From Perilla frutescens (lineage: Eukaryota; Streptophyta; Magnoliopsida; Lamiales; Lamiaceae), in assembly GCA_026008535.1 (NCBI GenBank), contig BRKX01000006.1:38986664-39050663 (forward strand): a DNA stretch of 64,000 nt, written 5' to 3'. Each line of letters begins with the position of its first letter. Within the stretch, counting starts at the first letter, position 1. The translations under genes and the position numbers were made by a program. Below the pieces are notes generated by a model. The model worked only from the letters and a program-made list of their open reading frames with translations, was not told the DNA's origin and searched no databases. Positions 1-10,872 of the stretch are shown in pieces.

Positions 1-1338
1 GATGCATTGACGAATAAGCTTGATCTTCTGGACAGCTTCCTGGACCATCTCGGGTCCCAGTATCCTTCTCTCTCCAACTTCGTCCCAATACAAGGGCGAT
101 CTACACTTTTTTCCGTAATAGGCTTCATAAGAGGCCATCCCGATCGATGACTGGTAGCTGTTGTTGTAACCAAATTCTACCAAAGGCAGTAACTCCTCCC
201 AACTGCCTCCTTGATCGATGACTACTCCTCTAAGCATGTCTTCCATAATCTGGATAGTACTTTCGGACTGGCCATCCGTTTGAGGATGGAATGCCGTGCT
301 GAAATTGAGCTTTGATCCCATTGCATCTTGTAGGCTCCTCCAGAATCTTGATGTAAATCTTGAATCACGGTCTGATGTAATCGAGACCGGCACCCCGTGC
401 AAACGTACAACTTCCTTAACATATAGCTGGGCTAGTTGATCTAGCCCGTCCGTCATCTTAACAACAACAAAATGTGCTGATTTAGATAATCGATCAATGA
501 TTACCCAAATAGTGGTATTTCCCCGCTTAGACTTTAGTAATCCTACGACAAAGTCCATATTGATATGATCCCACTTCCTTTGAGGAATTTCCAAGGGTTG
601 AAGTAAGCCAGAAGGTTTTTGATGCAAAGCTTTCACTTGTTGACAGTTTAGACACCTTTCCACGAAGGCGGCTATCTCTCTTTTCATGTTATTCCACCAG
701 AAATTCCTCTTGAGGTCTTGGTACATCTTGGTGCTTCCGAGATGTGCTGTATATGGTGTGTCATGCGCTTTGCACATGATTTCCTCTTTGAGTTTTTCCT
801 TGCTCGGCACGTAAAGCCTTCCTTTGAATAAGAGCGCATTATCGGCCACTTCCGTGAAATCTTGCGAGCTATCAGATCGTGCTCCTAGTCTTTTCTTTTC
901 GAGAAACTCATCTCCTCTCTGGGCTTCAATTATCCTTTGCCTTAGGTCGGGCCGAGCGACTATCATGGCAACTTGAGCTTGAATAATCTTGGGTGGTGTT
1001 AACACCTCGATCCTCAACTTCTCAAATTCCTTGCAAAGATCCTCCTGGGCTAGAATGAGTTCTAATTCTGCCTTCTCTTTCCTATTTAGGGCATCTGCTA
1101 CAACATTTGCCTTTCTTGGGTGGTAGTGAATCGTGCAGTCATAATATTTTACTAGTTCTAGCCATCTTCTTTGCCTCATGTTAAGATCCTTTTGCTCGAA
1201 GAAATACTTCAAGCTCTTGTGATCTGAGAAGATCTCGCACTTAGCTCCGTAGAGGTAGTGCCTCCAGATCTTCAGCGCATGAACGACTGCCGCTAGCTCT
1301 AAGTCATGCGTAGGATAGTTCTGCTCGTGATCCATAAG
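1..1338 (-). CDS. pol: gypsy-1 RNase H C-terminal part and integrase (open, runs off window edge)
   Basis: I translated this stretch by hand: it stays open for about 445 codons from the stop at 1335-1337 to the window edge. It begins with the end of RNase H (DHEQNYPTHDLELAAVVHAL and later VVADALNRKEKAEL), followed by the integrase zinc finger (HDTPYTAH, then CLNC) and the DDE core: Asp in INMDFVVG, Asp in TSDRDSRF and Glu in HPQTDGQSE. The segment GYNNSYQSSIGMASYEA, typical of plant gypsy integrases, follows. All catalytic residues are present. Integrase joins the cDNA ends to host DNA in the nucleus. It is separated from RNase H only by one stop in ASR*LMDHEQ, where related elements have Gln, so a C-to-T change probably made it. 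Best preserved pol part of the window. Confidence 0.93.
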
Positions 1339-1683
1339 CTATCTTGAAGCATAAGCAATCACCTTTCCTCTCTGCATTAGTACGCATCCTAATCCTTTCT
1401 TCGATGCGTCTGCGTAAACCACGAAATCTCCATTCCCTTCTGGAATGGTCAACACAAGGGCTGTGGTTAGCATCTTCTTCAAAGTTTGGAAACTTTCCTC
1501 ACACTCAGACGTCCATTTGCACTTGGTGTCCTTCCTTAGCAATCGCGTCATGGGCTTGGATATAGTCGAGAATCCTTCAATGAATCTATGATAATATTCA
1601 GCGAGTCCTAGAAAACTTCTTATCTTGTTCATGTTTCTTGGAGACTTCCAGCTGCTTATAGCTTCAATCTTTGCTGGATCTAC
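1339..1683 (-). pseudogene. pol: gypsy-1 RT connection and RNase H N-terminal part
   Basis: The frame reads NKIRSFLGLAEYYHRFIEGF, the classical start of the gypsy connection between RT and RNase H, then VYADASKKGLGCVLMQ, with the first catalytic Asp of RNase H in YADAS. It ends in a stop after IAYASR. Between it and the RT part lies one more stop (EGN*VDPAKIEA; gypsy-2 reads EGIKMDSAKIEA). RNase H degrades the RNA strand of the RNA-DNA hybrid during reverse transcription. Identification is firm; the reading frame is broken at both ends, so this is a remnant of one polyprotein and not a gene by itself. Confidence 0.92.
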
Positions 1684-2237
1684 CTAGTTTCCTTCTACCG
1701 AGACTATATGACCTAAAAACATAACTTCCTTGAGCCAAAACTCACACTTGCTGAACATAGCATAAAGCCTTTCTCTTCTTAACGTCTCCAGAACCACTCT
1801 TAGGTACTCTTGATGCTCTTCTTCATCCTTGGAATAGATGAGGATATCATCTATGAAAACTAGAACAAACTTATCTAGGTACGGGTGAAAAACTCGGTTC
1901 ATTAAATCCATGAACACCGCTGGAGCGTTGGTCAATCCGAATGGCATTACCACAAACTTGTAATGCCCATAGCGAGTTCTAAAACCAGTCTTAGGGATAT
2001 CCTCCTTTCGGATCTTCAACTGATGGAACACAGATCTTAAGTCTATCTTGGAGAAGACACTTGCTCCCTTGAGCTGATCAAAGAGATCATCTATTCTTGG
2101 GAGAGGGTATCGATTCTTGATGGTTAGCTTATTGAGCTCTCTATAGTCGATGCACATTCTCAATGTACCATCCTTCTTCTTTACGAACAAGATTGGAGCT
2201 CCTCAAGGCAACACACTAGATTGGATAAAACCTAGGT
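1684..2237 (-). pseudogene. pol: gypsy-1 reverse transcriptase
   Basis: Motifs appear in the expected order: LRMCIDYRELNKLT, the first catalytic Asp region FSKIDLRSVFHQL (normally SGYHQ), FGLTNAPAVFMDLMN, and the active-site box FVLVFIDDILIYSK (F-I-D-D), then LGHIVS. The catalytic Asp pair is intact. Upstream the frame is stopped in LP*GAPILFVKKKDG; gypsy-2 has SPWGAP at this place, so TGG became TGA here. The enzyme copies the element's RNA to cDNA in the cytoplasmic particle. Only the stops at both ends and the SGYHQ change separate it from a functional sequence pattern; it is nevertheless a pseudogene in context. Confidence 0.93.
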
Positions 2238-2900
2238 CTAATAACTCTTGCAGTTGAACCTTGAGTTCTTGCAATTCCTTAGGCGCCATTTTGTAGGGGC
2301 TTTCGAAACTGGGGCGGCTACTGGTTCCAACTTGATAGCGAACTCTACTTGCCTATCTGGAGGTAGTCCGGGCAGCTCCTTTGGAAATACATCGGGGTAT
2401 TCTCTTATGACTGTAACGTCTTCGATTGAGAGCTCTTCTTCCTCCTTCCTTATTAGGTTAACTAAAAAGGCTTGGCAGCTATTCTTCCTTATCATCTTAG
2501 TGGCCTTTAGGGCGGATATCACTGGAATTTTGGTTCCCAGCCTTGATCCGTAGATTTTCACCTCGGGTTTCCCGGGTGGTCGAAACACTACCTCCCTCTC
2601 CGGACAGCTTATGGAAGCATAAGCTGAGGCTAACCAATCCATTCCTAGGATTATATTGAAGTCCTGAATCTTTATCACATAAAGATTTGACTTAAAGTTT
2701 TCCCCTTCTATGTTCAATTCTAGGTTAGAGCAGACCTTCCTACACATCATTCTCTTTCCAGAGTGAATACTTATTTCAAGAGCATTTTCGGCATTCTCGG
2801 GTTTTATCTTCAGTTTCTTACAAACAGACTCAGCTATAAACGAATGCGATGCTTCAGTATCGAAGAGAGCTAAAACTGGCGTCTGGAGGAGGGTAATCAT
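2238..2900 (-). pseudogene. pol: gypsy-1 aspartic protease and RT N-terminal linker
   Basis: The aspartic protease signature is visible as LALFDTEASHSFIAESV; the sister copy gypsy-2 reads ALFDTGASHSFIAESV, so the active-site Gly next to the catalytic Asp is replaced by Glu here. Later NIILGMDWLASA is the second conserved block (ILGMDWL) of gypsy retropepsins. The C-terminal end reads YPDVFPKELPGLPP, the usual link into RT, and then drifts out of frame. This protease would cut the Gag-Pol polyprotein. The Gly-to-Glu change in the DTG triad should inactivate it. Confidence 0.9.
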
Positions 2901-2999
2901 ACCTGCTAGATTACCTGGGGCCTTAGCAGCTTCCTGTTGGTTGAGAGCATAAGTACGAGCTGGCTGAGGTGACCTTTGTCCTTGGTTAGACCTTTTATC

Positions 3000-3302
3000 T
3001 CATCCTTGGTTCGGTCTTGGGTTCATCCCTGCTCTTTGACCCTGAGATCCTCCTTGCTGCAGCCTTGGCTGATTTCCAGAAAGTTGCTGAAGCGGTTGCG
3101 GGTACATGGGTTGTTGTAGTGTTTGAGATCGTCTGTTGTTTCCTTTAGGACGCTCTCTCTTGAAGTGTCCCTCCTCACCACAGTTGTAGCACCCAGTTAG
3201 ATTTGCTCGGTAGATTCCAGGATGCATTCATCCGCACCTTTGACACGGCCTAATGCTAGAGGCGTTGCCAGGCTGACTTCGAGGCACCCCTGACTCTCGG
3301 CT
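3000..3302 (-). pseudogene. gag: gypsy-1 Gag zinc knuckle region
   Basis: The translation contains one CCHC zinc knuckle, CYNCGEEGHFKRERP, in which the last Cys is changed to Arg; gypsy-2 keeps CYNCGEEGHFKRECP. A Gln/Pro-rich tail follows, as is normal between Gag and protease in these elements. The knuckle binds the genomic RNA for packaging. A frameshift between 3227 and 3303 separates it from the main Gag part. The region 2901-2999 continues this tail and has no independent gene. Confidence 0.87.
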
Positions 3303-3999
3303 TTACCATTGGGGTTTCTTTCCTCTGTCATCTCTTCTTCCTCCTTCCCACTTTCTTTTTTCTTTTGAGTCGCTAGAAGGTTGAGGGGGCTGAATCTTCT
3401 CTCGAGGGAGAATGACTTCTATGCTCAAGGCTTTAGCTAAGGTTCGAGCATAGGACATGTCTTCTTGCCCTGCGAAGGCTATGCTAATCTCGGATCTAAG
3501 TCCTTTCTTGAACTTGCGTTCTTTTTTCCCGTCTGTGTCCACTAGATGTGGAGCATGCCTTGACAATTGATTGAATTCTCTATCGTATTCTGACACTGTC
3601 TTATTCCCTTGCTTTAGATTCCAGAACTCCATCTCCTTTACCTCTTGATAACAATCCGGGATGTACTTCTGATACAGGTAGTGCTTGAAATCTTCCCAAC
3701 TATAGTCTTCCCATTGATCTGGGGTTATGGTCCTTCGAATGGACTTCCACCAGTAGTCCCCATCATCCATCAGCATAAAGAGAGCACAGCTTAACTTTTT
3801 CTCTTCTGAACAAGCTATGAAATCGAAAATTCGCTCTAAGGAGCGAACCCATTTTTCGGCATCCATTGGATCTCCTAAACCAGTAAATGATGGAAGGATT
3901 GTGTTTGAGAAACACACTTTCGGTTCTTGGCCCGTGGTTTGGGGCTTGCTCGGGTTCGTTCTCATCTTCGTTCTTAGCTTGACATCTTCGGGGCAGCAT
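3303..3999 (-). pseudogene. gag: gypsy-1 Gag capsid (retrotransposon gag domain)
   Basis: Gag forms the virus-like particle. The ATG at 3997-3999 is the counterpart of the gypsy-2 start (MLPRR here, MPPRR there). After about 35 codons (EPEQAPNHGPRTESVFLKH) a frameshift near 3890-3900 moves the reading to the frame with GLGDPMDAEKWVRSLERIF, which then covers the whole retrotrans_gag domain, including WEDFKHYLYQKYIP, EFWNLKQGNKTVSEYDREF and KFKKGLRSEI. It ends at a stop after GKKPQW. A longer open frame to 4049 exists only by using a TTG and lacks the real N-terminus, so I chose 3999. Domain recognition is firm, the gene is broken. Confidence 0.9.
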
Positions 4000-4379
4000 C
4001 CTAAAGAACTAGATATTAGCGACACTTGATTGAATTCGCACAATTGCAAGGATGCCTTTTGACAAGTTCTTTATTTTAAGATAGATTATATAAGACTGAA
4101 ATTTAAACGTTCTTCACACATAATGGGAAAACTACCTCATTAAGAGGACTTTTGGCATCGATATCATAGAATAAGTTATAGGTTACATCGGGATAGGGCA
4201 GTCTATTGGAAAATTTACTGCCACTATTTGAGTTTAGAAAGTTTAAAGCATCAGTTACATATTAGAGTCTTGGTTAAAGCGGATATTAGATAACAGACAG
4301 ACAGATAGATCAGATAACTAGGTGTTCTAACAGCAACACCTCCTTCTAACAGCAACACCTCCTACGCTCCTACTACAGC
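4000..4379 (-). other. gypsy-1 leader between upstream ORF and gag
   Basis: Noncoding leader, recognisably homologous to 12541-12914 of gypsy-2 (shared blocks around the run of AACACCTCC words and the TATTAGAGTCTTGGTTAAAG block). A short duplication of the word CAGCAACACCTCCT occurs at about 4331-4362. No gene seen. Confidence 0.75.
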
Positions 4380-5103
4380 TCAATTATAGGCTGGAGCCTT
4401 TCCTTTCCCCTTGCACGGTGACCCTACTTCCTCCTCGCCTCCCTCTTCCGGGTCTTCCTCTTCTTCCTCATCTTCAACTGTCTCCGGCACGCTGAACTTG
4501 AACGTCCTCATATGGATATTCCCTTCGGGGTACTGATGGGACATACACTGCCCCAGACTCTGAGAAGTGTATGCAGGGGTCCACTAGTTCATTTGAGGAG
4601 TGCAAGAAAATAGGGACTCGGTGTGGTTCACGACCCGGAGGGCGTGGCGCTTGAAAATCTAGGGGGATTGTTGAGAGTCGCCCTTTGCAGTTCTAACTCT
4701 ACCATGAGATAGGGGTTTTGCACGGTTGCTTGCTGCTCGGCTAAGGCTTGGACATGGCCATACTCCATCACCCAACGAGCCATCAAGGCTGAGGAGAACT
4801 CCGTCAAATTTCAACATATGTTATGGGATCACGGGTGATAGTGCCTTACAAGATGCGGTACATTGTAGGCCTCCAAGTGGGTGGTTCGTGCTCGCACATG
4901 CGAATGTATGTCTCTAAGTCAGATACACTCCCGGGCTTCCCTCTGTAACCATTAGCCTAGGCCCACCTCTCTAGGTACCTTGCCATGAAGGACAGTAATT
5001 GCTCGTTACCGTCCTAAGTTTCTCGTCTGAACCTTTCAACTCTTTCTTGAACTGGGCAAAAAATAGGCACGCTCTTCCTAGCAGTCATATTGCGCTTAAC
5101 CAT
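4380..5103 (-). pseudogene. gypsy-1 conserved upstream ORF in the leader (unknown function), broken
   Basis: Between the LTR and gag both gypsy copies carry the same additional reading frame. Here it starts with ATG at 5101-5103 (MVKRNMTARK) and its C-terminus ends at 4380-4382 with SPCKGKGKAPAYN. Shared blocks with gypsy-2 are FCPVQERVERFRR, NGNEQLLS-type text, SDLETxIRMCEHxPPxWRP and an acidic stretch of Glu/Asp before SPCK. In gypsy-1 several codons are stops (two Trp positions near the middle among them) and the frame is shifted. Start context, C-terminal stop and acidic tail are shared, so it was a real protein in the common ancestor. I do not recognise a family. It is not the Gag domain, which lies separately downstream. 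Confidence 0.7.
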
Positions 5104-5622
5104 CTAGAAGAGAATAGCTTAATCAGTCTAGATTATAAAAGGGAGACCTAAGGCTCTCCTGAGATCATACTAACGTCTAGATTATATCTTGCATGCATAG
5201 ATTCTTTTAGAAGCAGTTGACGTTCTTATAAGAAAAATTTTGGTGCCCATGGTCTTTTTAACATACGAGTTTATCTTTTCGTTGAGTCAAAATTTTTGAG
5301 TATGAATGTAAACCTTTTTGGGATCGAGAAATCTTTTTCACAAGCTTTTCATTCTCAGAGATCGTCTTACCCGAACACCTTTTACTTGGAATTTCATTCT
5401 CACGGTTTTTCTCTTATCTATAAAACAGGTATGCTTGCTCAAATGTTTTCCTTTCCTGTATTCTAAAAATCAAAATACAAAATCCAGAATCTCTATACTA
5501 TCATACCTTGATTTTTGGTTGAAGATACGAGGGTGATGGCGAGCTGTGGGTTGTTGCTTTCACTTATCAAAGAACAACTTATGCATACATATATACTTAA
5601 CTTAATTCAAACAAAGAGACAG
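5104..5622 (-). other. gypsy-1 5' leader with deleted primer-binding site
   Basis: Homologous to 13687-14228 of gypsy-2, up to the word AAAGAGACAG. Immediately after this word the sequence jumps into the LTR. The 42 bases that hold the PBS and the terminal bases of the LTR in gypsy-2 are absent. Both edges of the missing piece carry ACAG, pointing to a slip between short direct repeats. Without a PBS the element cannot prime minus-strand DNA. No gene here. Confidence 0.8.
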
Positions 5623-8480
5623 CCCAGTCCCAAAATAGGGGTTAATGAGTGGGGACGGGGTGTCATTAAAGGGTTAATTAGGTAAAATGGAAGATTAATG
5701 AGTTGGTTTTACAATCGAGATATGCTTTTGGGAATTAGACGAGGATACTCTTGTTCACTTTTGTTAAATAGGAGCATGCTTAAGTGGAACTAGACGGTTA
5801 ATTAAACGGATAAATGGATACCATTCAGTATAAATGATAATAGTTAATAATGCGTACAAGCCCCTTGATAGACGAAAGGAAATCATACTCGGGAAATAGA
5901 AATAGAACTTAGTATGCATCTTATACTCAAATAATCATGTCTAGGGAGATTATTCATAGATTCTTGAATAATAATAGAACTTAAACGAAATTAGAAAGAG
6001 TGTATTAGAGTAGCAGATCACATAGTGGATTTCAAGGAAATATTAGATAATAACAAAACAGTTTTGGCAGCCAACCCACATCCATAGCCACCAACATCCT
6101 CAGCATCTCAACCTGTAAAACATTTGAAAAAGAGGGGGCATGAGCACTAATGTACTCAGTTGGTTTTAATGAAACACTTTAATAAACATCCAGATATCCA
6201 ATAATCAACAGACGATATATGGAGAGCAAAATGCAAAAGCCCTCTCCATATCCGCAAATTCTTTTCTTTTCTTTTGGGACCAATCTGGCTCAAACCTAAC
6301 GTCAACTGTACCTTTAGGCATGTCATAGGATAGAAGAGGGGTTACCTCAAATATCCGAACGAGTTGGCGAGGGAAAAACCCAGCAGTGACTCCCTTAAGA
6401 GTTCTGAGCTCAAATCCTGCTTAAGTGAAAAGCTAAGTCCCTTCCTTTCTTAACCTTGCTAGCAACACCAAACTTAGAACAATGTCTAAGGGCTAATCCT
6501 TTACTACTGTATGATCTCAGCCTACAAGGGATTTAACGCTATCCTAACAAGGTAAATCTTAGTTCTTAATTCTGCGAGCTTAACAAGCATAAACATTCGA
6601 TTCTAGGAAAAGAACGTAAATAAATACGAATCGAAACTAAATATAATTCTAAACATCTCAAGCTAAGCATAAACAATACTTTAGTAATTCTATCATTTCT
6701 AAACATGCTTGAGAGCTCAAGTAAAACATAATATCTTCCTTTCTTTCTTCCTTGTACAAAGATCAATCAGGCTGAGCAAAAATACTTTATTGGATATCTC
6801 ATTTGCCCTAACATACTTCTAGAGCTCATTAGCTCAAACTTTAGATGAGTATAGATTTACCCACCTTGATTACAGGACGGAAGATGAGGCAACAAGCTGG
6901 TGGTCTTCCTTAGTATTCATGCGAGGCTCGATTCCCCCTACAAAAGTCGAATCATCAACTTAGCGGCCTCCTTCGAAGATTTCTAATAACATAAGATTAA
7001 ATAAAACCAAACTAATATTCCCTTAGCTAGGAATTAACATGGATAGCACGACTTTGACTTAATAAGGGTTCGAGAATGATTTATTTTATTTAAGGAACTT
7101 CTCGACTTGATCTCTAAATTTTTAGACGGAAAATAATTTAGATAGCTTATTCGAAATAAATTGGAATTAATTTGAATACCTTACTACAATTTAAACTTGA
7201 ATATGGCTTGAGAATAACATAATTTGGAAGCCTCGAAAAGTTCGGGAAAAAGGGTATGAAAATAGCTGAAAAGAAACGGCGAAAAACAACACGGAGAAGG
7301 GGGGGCCGCCGCTGCGCACATGGGCGCCGGCAGGCTCCCCCCGCCGTGGGGCAGGGTGCGCCAGCAGGATGCCCTTACCCCGGCGAGCTCCTCAGCCCCG
7401 GCGGGCGCAGGGCCGCCGAGGGGGGCGTGGCGCGGCGGCACACGAAGAACATTTCACCTGAAATTTTTTAAAAACAACGTACTTGAATTTAACATGCAAC
7501 AACATGCTTTAACTTGAAAAGAAATTTGGTATTATAATGGCATATACACGTTAATCCTCCTTTAATATTTAGAATAATAACAAAATCGTTAAATGTGGCT
7601 TAAATGGAATTTAACGGAATAAACAAGGCTAATCTTTTAGAATAATAATAACGGAACTATAATGAGAATTATAACGTAAACGTTATTAACTTGGAACTTT
7701 CAACAAAAATCGAAATACAACTTTTAGATGAGCAATAATGAAGAACGCAAAGAACGGAAAGTAAAATGCAGAATTTAAAAGAAGGAAAAGAAATGAGGTC
7801 GAGACAGATGAACAAGAATGGACGGGGTTAGGTGCGTCGAAGGAATGTGGCTAGCTCAGCGTCTCGTCGAGTCGCAACGGCGGCAGAGCCGCCTGCTACG
7901 ATCCAACGGCGCCCCTAGCACATTCCCTCACCGCATCCCTTCCTTGCCACTTCGCTCGTCGTCTTGAAGAACACTCACGAAGAACGCTTTTTACTTCGAC
8001 AGAACTTTCTCGGCTTTGAAAGCTTTTCACCCTCTCAATTTAGAAGTGAAGTGAATGAGAAATGAGCAAAGAATGCCAAAGGGGTGGTCCCCTATTTATT
8101 GGAGAAGCTTTGGCTTCCCTTGGAAGCCATTGCTGTGTGGGAATACTGCAAAAGCTACCCCGGGTTCGGTTAAAAGCTGCTTTATTCGATGTCGAGGTCT
8201 AAATGACTTCAAACACGAAATCTAAAAATAGCGGGAGACTCGTTGGCTCGAACACTAGTGAACCATCTCGATTCGTGAAGAAGACGGGGTTGTCAGAAGA
8301 AAGATAAGCAAAGATTCCCTTTTTGGAATTACTTTTTACTATTCACTCAGATTGACAAATTTTGCTCCCGAGCGTTCGATTGACCTCAGAATGAAAATCT
8401 GTGAATGCCAACGAAATCCTTGAGTCATTTCCCATAAGATGGGCCTGACAGAGCTGGACTCGGATAAACGAGGAGGATGT
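5623..8480 (-). repeat. gypsy-1 5' LTR, both ends lost
   Basis: Aligns by eye with the LTR of gypsy-2 (14244-17305): shared blocks include the ATGAGCACTAATGTACTCAG stretch at about 6140-6160, the TTTGCTCCCGAGCGTTCGAT type block at 8358-8378 and CTGCTTTATTCGATGTCGAG at 8178-8197. The 3' terminal bases are lost with the PBS deletion, and the first roughly 330 bases of the LTR (its 5' end, right side here) are missing at the fusion with gypsy-2. It contains a GC-rich insert that the sister LTR lacks. The ORFs within it are chance frames. Confidence 0.88.
7290..7440. other. GC-rich island inside the gypsy-1 LTR
   Basis: About 150 bases made almost only of G and C, with many CpG, in otherwise AT-rich DNA. 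The sister LTR of gypsy-2 goes from the GGGTACGAGAAT block to CACGAAGAAC (15889-15926) without it. Open frames on both strands come from the base composition alone. It could be a captured piece of other DNA or an old LTR part lost from gypsy-2. Confidence 0.8.
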
Positions 8481-9360
8481 CGAAACTAAGCTCCATTCTT
8501 CTTTCATCTGCATATGCCTTCTGTCTATCCTGAGCCTCCTTGATTTGCTGATGAATAAGCTCTATCTTCTGGACAGCTTCCTGGACCATTTCAGGTCCAA
8601 GTACCTTTCTTTCTCCAACTTCGTCCTAATATAAGGGTGATCTACACTTCCTTCCGTACAGGGCTTCATAAGGGGCCATGTCAATCGATAACTGGTAGTT
8701 GTTTTTGTACGCAAACTCTACCAATGGCAGTAATTCCTCCCAACTGCTTCCTTGATCAATGACTACTCTTCTAAGCATATCTTCTAAAATCTAGATAGTC
8801 CTTTCGGACTGGCCATCCGTTTAAGGATGAAAGGCCATGCTGAAATTTAGCTTTGATCCCATTACTTCTTGTAGGCTCCTCCAGAATCTTGACGTAAATC
8901 TTGTATCATGATCCGATGTAATCGATACCGACACCCCGTGCAAACGCACAACTTTCTTGACATATAGCTGGGCTAATTGATCTAGCCCATCTGTCATTTT
9001 AACAGTAACAAAATGTACTGATTTCGATAATCGATCAACGATTACCCAAATAGCGGTATTCCCCCGCTTAGACTTTGGCAAACCAACGACAAAGTCCATA
9101 TTAATATGATCCCACTTCCATTCAGAAATTTCTAAGGGTTGGAGTAAACCAGAAGGTTTTTGATGCAAAGCCTTCACTTGCTGACAGTTCAAACACCTTT
9201 CCACGAAGGCGGCTATCTCTCTCTTCATGTTATTCCACCAGAAGTTCCTCTTGAGGTCTTGATACATCTTGGTGCTTCTGGAATGTGCTGTATATGGCAT
9301 GTCATGTGCTTCGCACATGATTTCCTCCTTTAGTTCTTCTTTGCTCGGCACATAAAGCCT
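8481..9360 (-). pseudogene. pol: gypsy-2 integrase, 3' truncated
   Basis: The frame from 9351 shows the zinc finger (HDMPYTAH and CLNC), the core with INMDFVVGLP and TSDHDTRFTSRF, then stops in FHP*TDGQSE. At the same place gypsy-1 has CAA for Gln, so a C-to-T change made this stop. Beyond it the frame continues with WEELLPLVEFAY, DMAPYEALYGRKCRSP and EAQDRQKAYADERR, then meets LTR sequence at about 8481 and ends. The C-terminal DNA-binding part and any chromodomain are therefore missing. The active-site Asp pair and Glu are all encoded, but not in one open frame. Confidence 0.9.
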
Positions 9361-10188
9361 TCCTTTGAATAAGAGCGCGTTACCGGCGGCTTCCGTAAAA
9401 TCTTGCGAGCTCTCTGATCGTGCTTCTAGTCTTTTCTTTTCGAGAAATTCGTCTCCTCTCTAGGCTTCAATTATCGTTTGCCTTAGGTCGGGCTGAGTGA
9501 CTAACGCGGCGATTTGAGCTTGAATGGTCTCAGGTGGTGTTAGCACCTCGATCTTTAACTTCTCAAATTCTTTGAGAAGATCTTCCTAGACTAAAACGAG
9601 TCCTAACTCTGCATTCTCCCTCCTACTTAGGGCATCTGCTACCACATTCGCCTTACTTGGGTGGTAGTTAATTGTGCAGTCGTAATCCTTTATAAGTTCT
9701 AGCCATCTTCTCTGTCTCATGTTAAGATCTTTTTGCTCGAAGAAATACTTCAAGCTCTTGTGATCCGAGAAGATCTCACACTTAGCTTTGTAGAGATAGT
9801 GCCTCTAGATCTTCAGTGCATGAACAACTGCTGCTAATTCTAAGTCATGTGTGGTATAGTTCTGCTCATGATTCTTATGCTGCCTTGAAGTATAAGCAAT
9901 CACCTTTCCTCTCTACATCAGCACGCATCATAATCCTTTCTTCGACGCGTCTGCGTAAACCATGAAATCTTCATTCCCTTCCAGAATGGCTAACACTGGG
10001 TTTGTGGTTAGCATCTTCTTCAAGGTTTGGAAACATTCCTCGCACTCGGGCATCCATTTGAACTTAGAGTCCTTCTTTAACAGTCGCGTCATGGGCTTAG
10101 ATATAGTCGAGAATCCTTTGATGAATCTACGATAATATCCAGCGAGTCCTAGGAAACTTCTTATCTCATTCACATTCCTTGGAGACTT
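9361..10188 (-). pseudogene. pol: gypsy-2 RNase H
   Basis: The part 9928-10173 is open and reads NEIRSFLGLAGYYRRFIKGF and VYADASKKGL, the connection domain and first RNase H Asp. Below 9928 the frame is the counterpart of the open gypsy-1 segment but contains several stops, for instance TAG in the EAQRGDEF position at about 9460 where gypsy-1 has CAG. Function as in gypsy-1: removal of the RNA strand during cDNA synthesis. Clearly dead. Confidence 0.87.
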
Positions 10189-10872
10189 CTAGTTGCTTAC
10201 AGCTTCAATCTTAGCTGAATCCATCTTGATTCCTTCTACTGAAACTATACGACCTAAAGACATAACTTCCTTGTGCCAAAACTCACACATACTAAACTTA
10301 GTGTAAAGCCTTTCTCTTCTTAACGTTTCTAGCACCACTCTTAGGTACTCTTGGTGTTCCTCTTCATCCTTCGAATAGATGAGGATATCATCTATGAAAA
10401 CTAGCACAAACTTATCTAGATACGGGTGAAAAACCCGATTTATTAAATCCATGAACACTGCTGGGGCGTTAGTCAATCTGAATGGCATTATCACAAACTC
10501 GTAATGTCCATAGCGAGTTCTAAAAGTAATCTTAGGGATATCCTCCTTTCAGATCTTCAACTGATGATACTCAAAACTTAAGTCCATCTTGGAGAAGACA
10601 CTTGCTCCCTTAAGCTGATCAAAGAGATCGTCTATTCTTGGGAGAGGGTATCGATTCTTAATGGTTAGCTTATTAAGCTCTCTATAGTCGATGCACATTC
10701 TCAATGTACCATTCTTCTTCTTTATGAACAAGATTGGAGCTCCCCAAGGCGACACACTAGGTTGGATAAAACCTAGGTCTAATAACTCTTGCAGTTGAAC
10801 CTTGAGTTCTTGCAACTCTTTAGGCGCCATTCTGTAGGGGGCTTTTGAAACTGAGGCGGCTCCTGGTTCCAA
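10189..10872 (-). pseudogene. pol: gypsy-2 reverse transcriptase
   Basis: Two open stretches cover RT. The first (10549-10872) has MAPKELQELKVQLQELLDLG, FIQPSVSPWGAP, MCIDYRELNKLT and FSKMDL, then a stop after HQLKI. The second (10189-10494) has TNAPAVFMDLINRVFHPYL and the active-site box FVLVFIDDILIYSK. The stop in between interrupts the fingers-palm region. Catalytic residues are encoded. Compared with gypsy-1, this copy keeps the Trp in SPWGAP, which shows the two copies decayed independently. Confidence 0.92.

Larger units (their letters stand above)
1..8480 (-). mobile_element. gypsy-1: Ty3/gypsy LTR retrotransposon, partial
   Basis: Reading right to left the element has a damaged 5' LTR (5623-8480), leader with an upstream ORF, gag, zinc knuckle, protease, RT, RNase H and integrase. 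RT and RNase H before integrase is the Ty3/gypsy order. The integrase runs off the left window edge, so the 3' end and 3' LTR are not visible. The coding part carries several stops and at least two frameshifts, so it is dead as a whole, although its last 1.3 kb is still open. It is a close sister of gypsy-2 and lies head to tail with it. A chromovirus of the Tekay type is likely from the LTR ends and PBS of the sister copy, but the chromodomain that would prove it is outside the window. Confidence 0.93.

Noticed and set aside
222..422. 66-codon minus-strand frame in the left edge
   Set aside because: Shadow of the integrase, whose real frame is open through the whole 1-1338 stretch.
7184..7517. 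Overlapping open frames on both strands with Ala/Gly/Pro/Arg-rich translations
   Set aside because: They come from the GC-rich island composition; the sister LTR has no counterpart.
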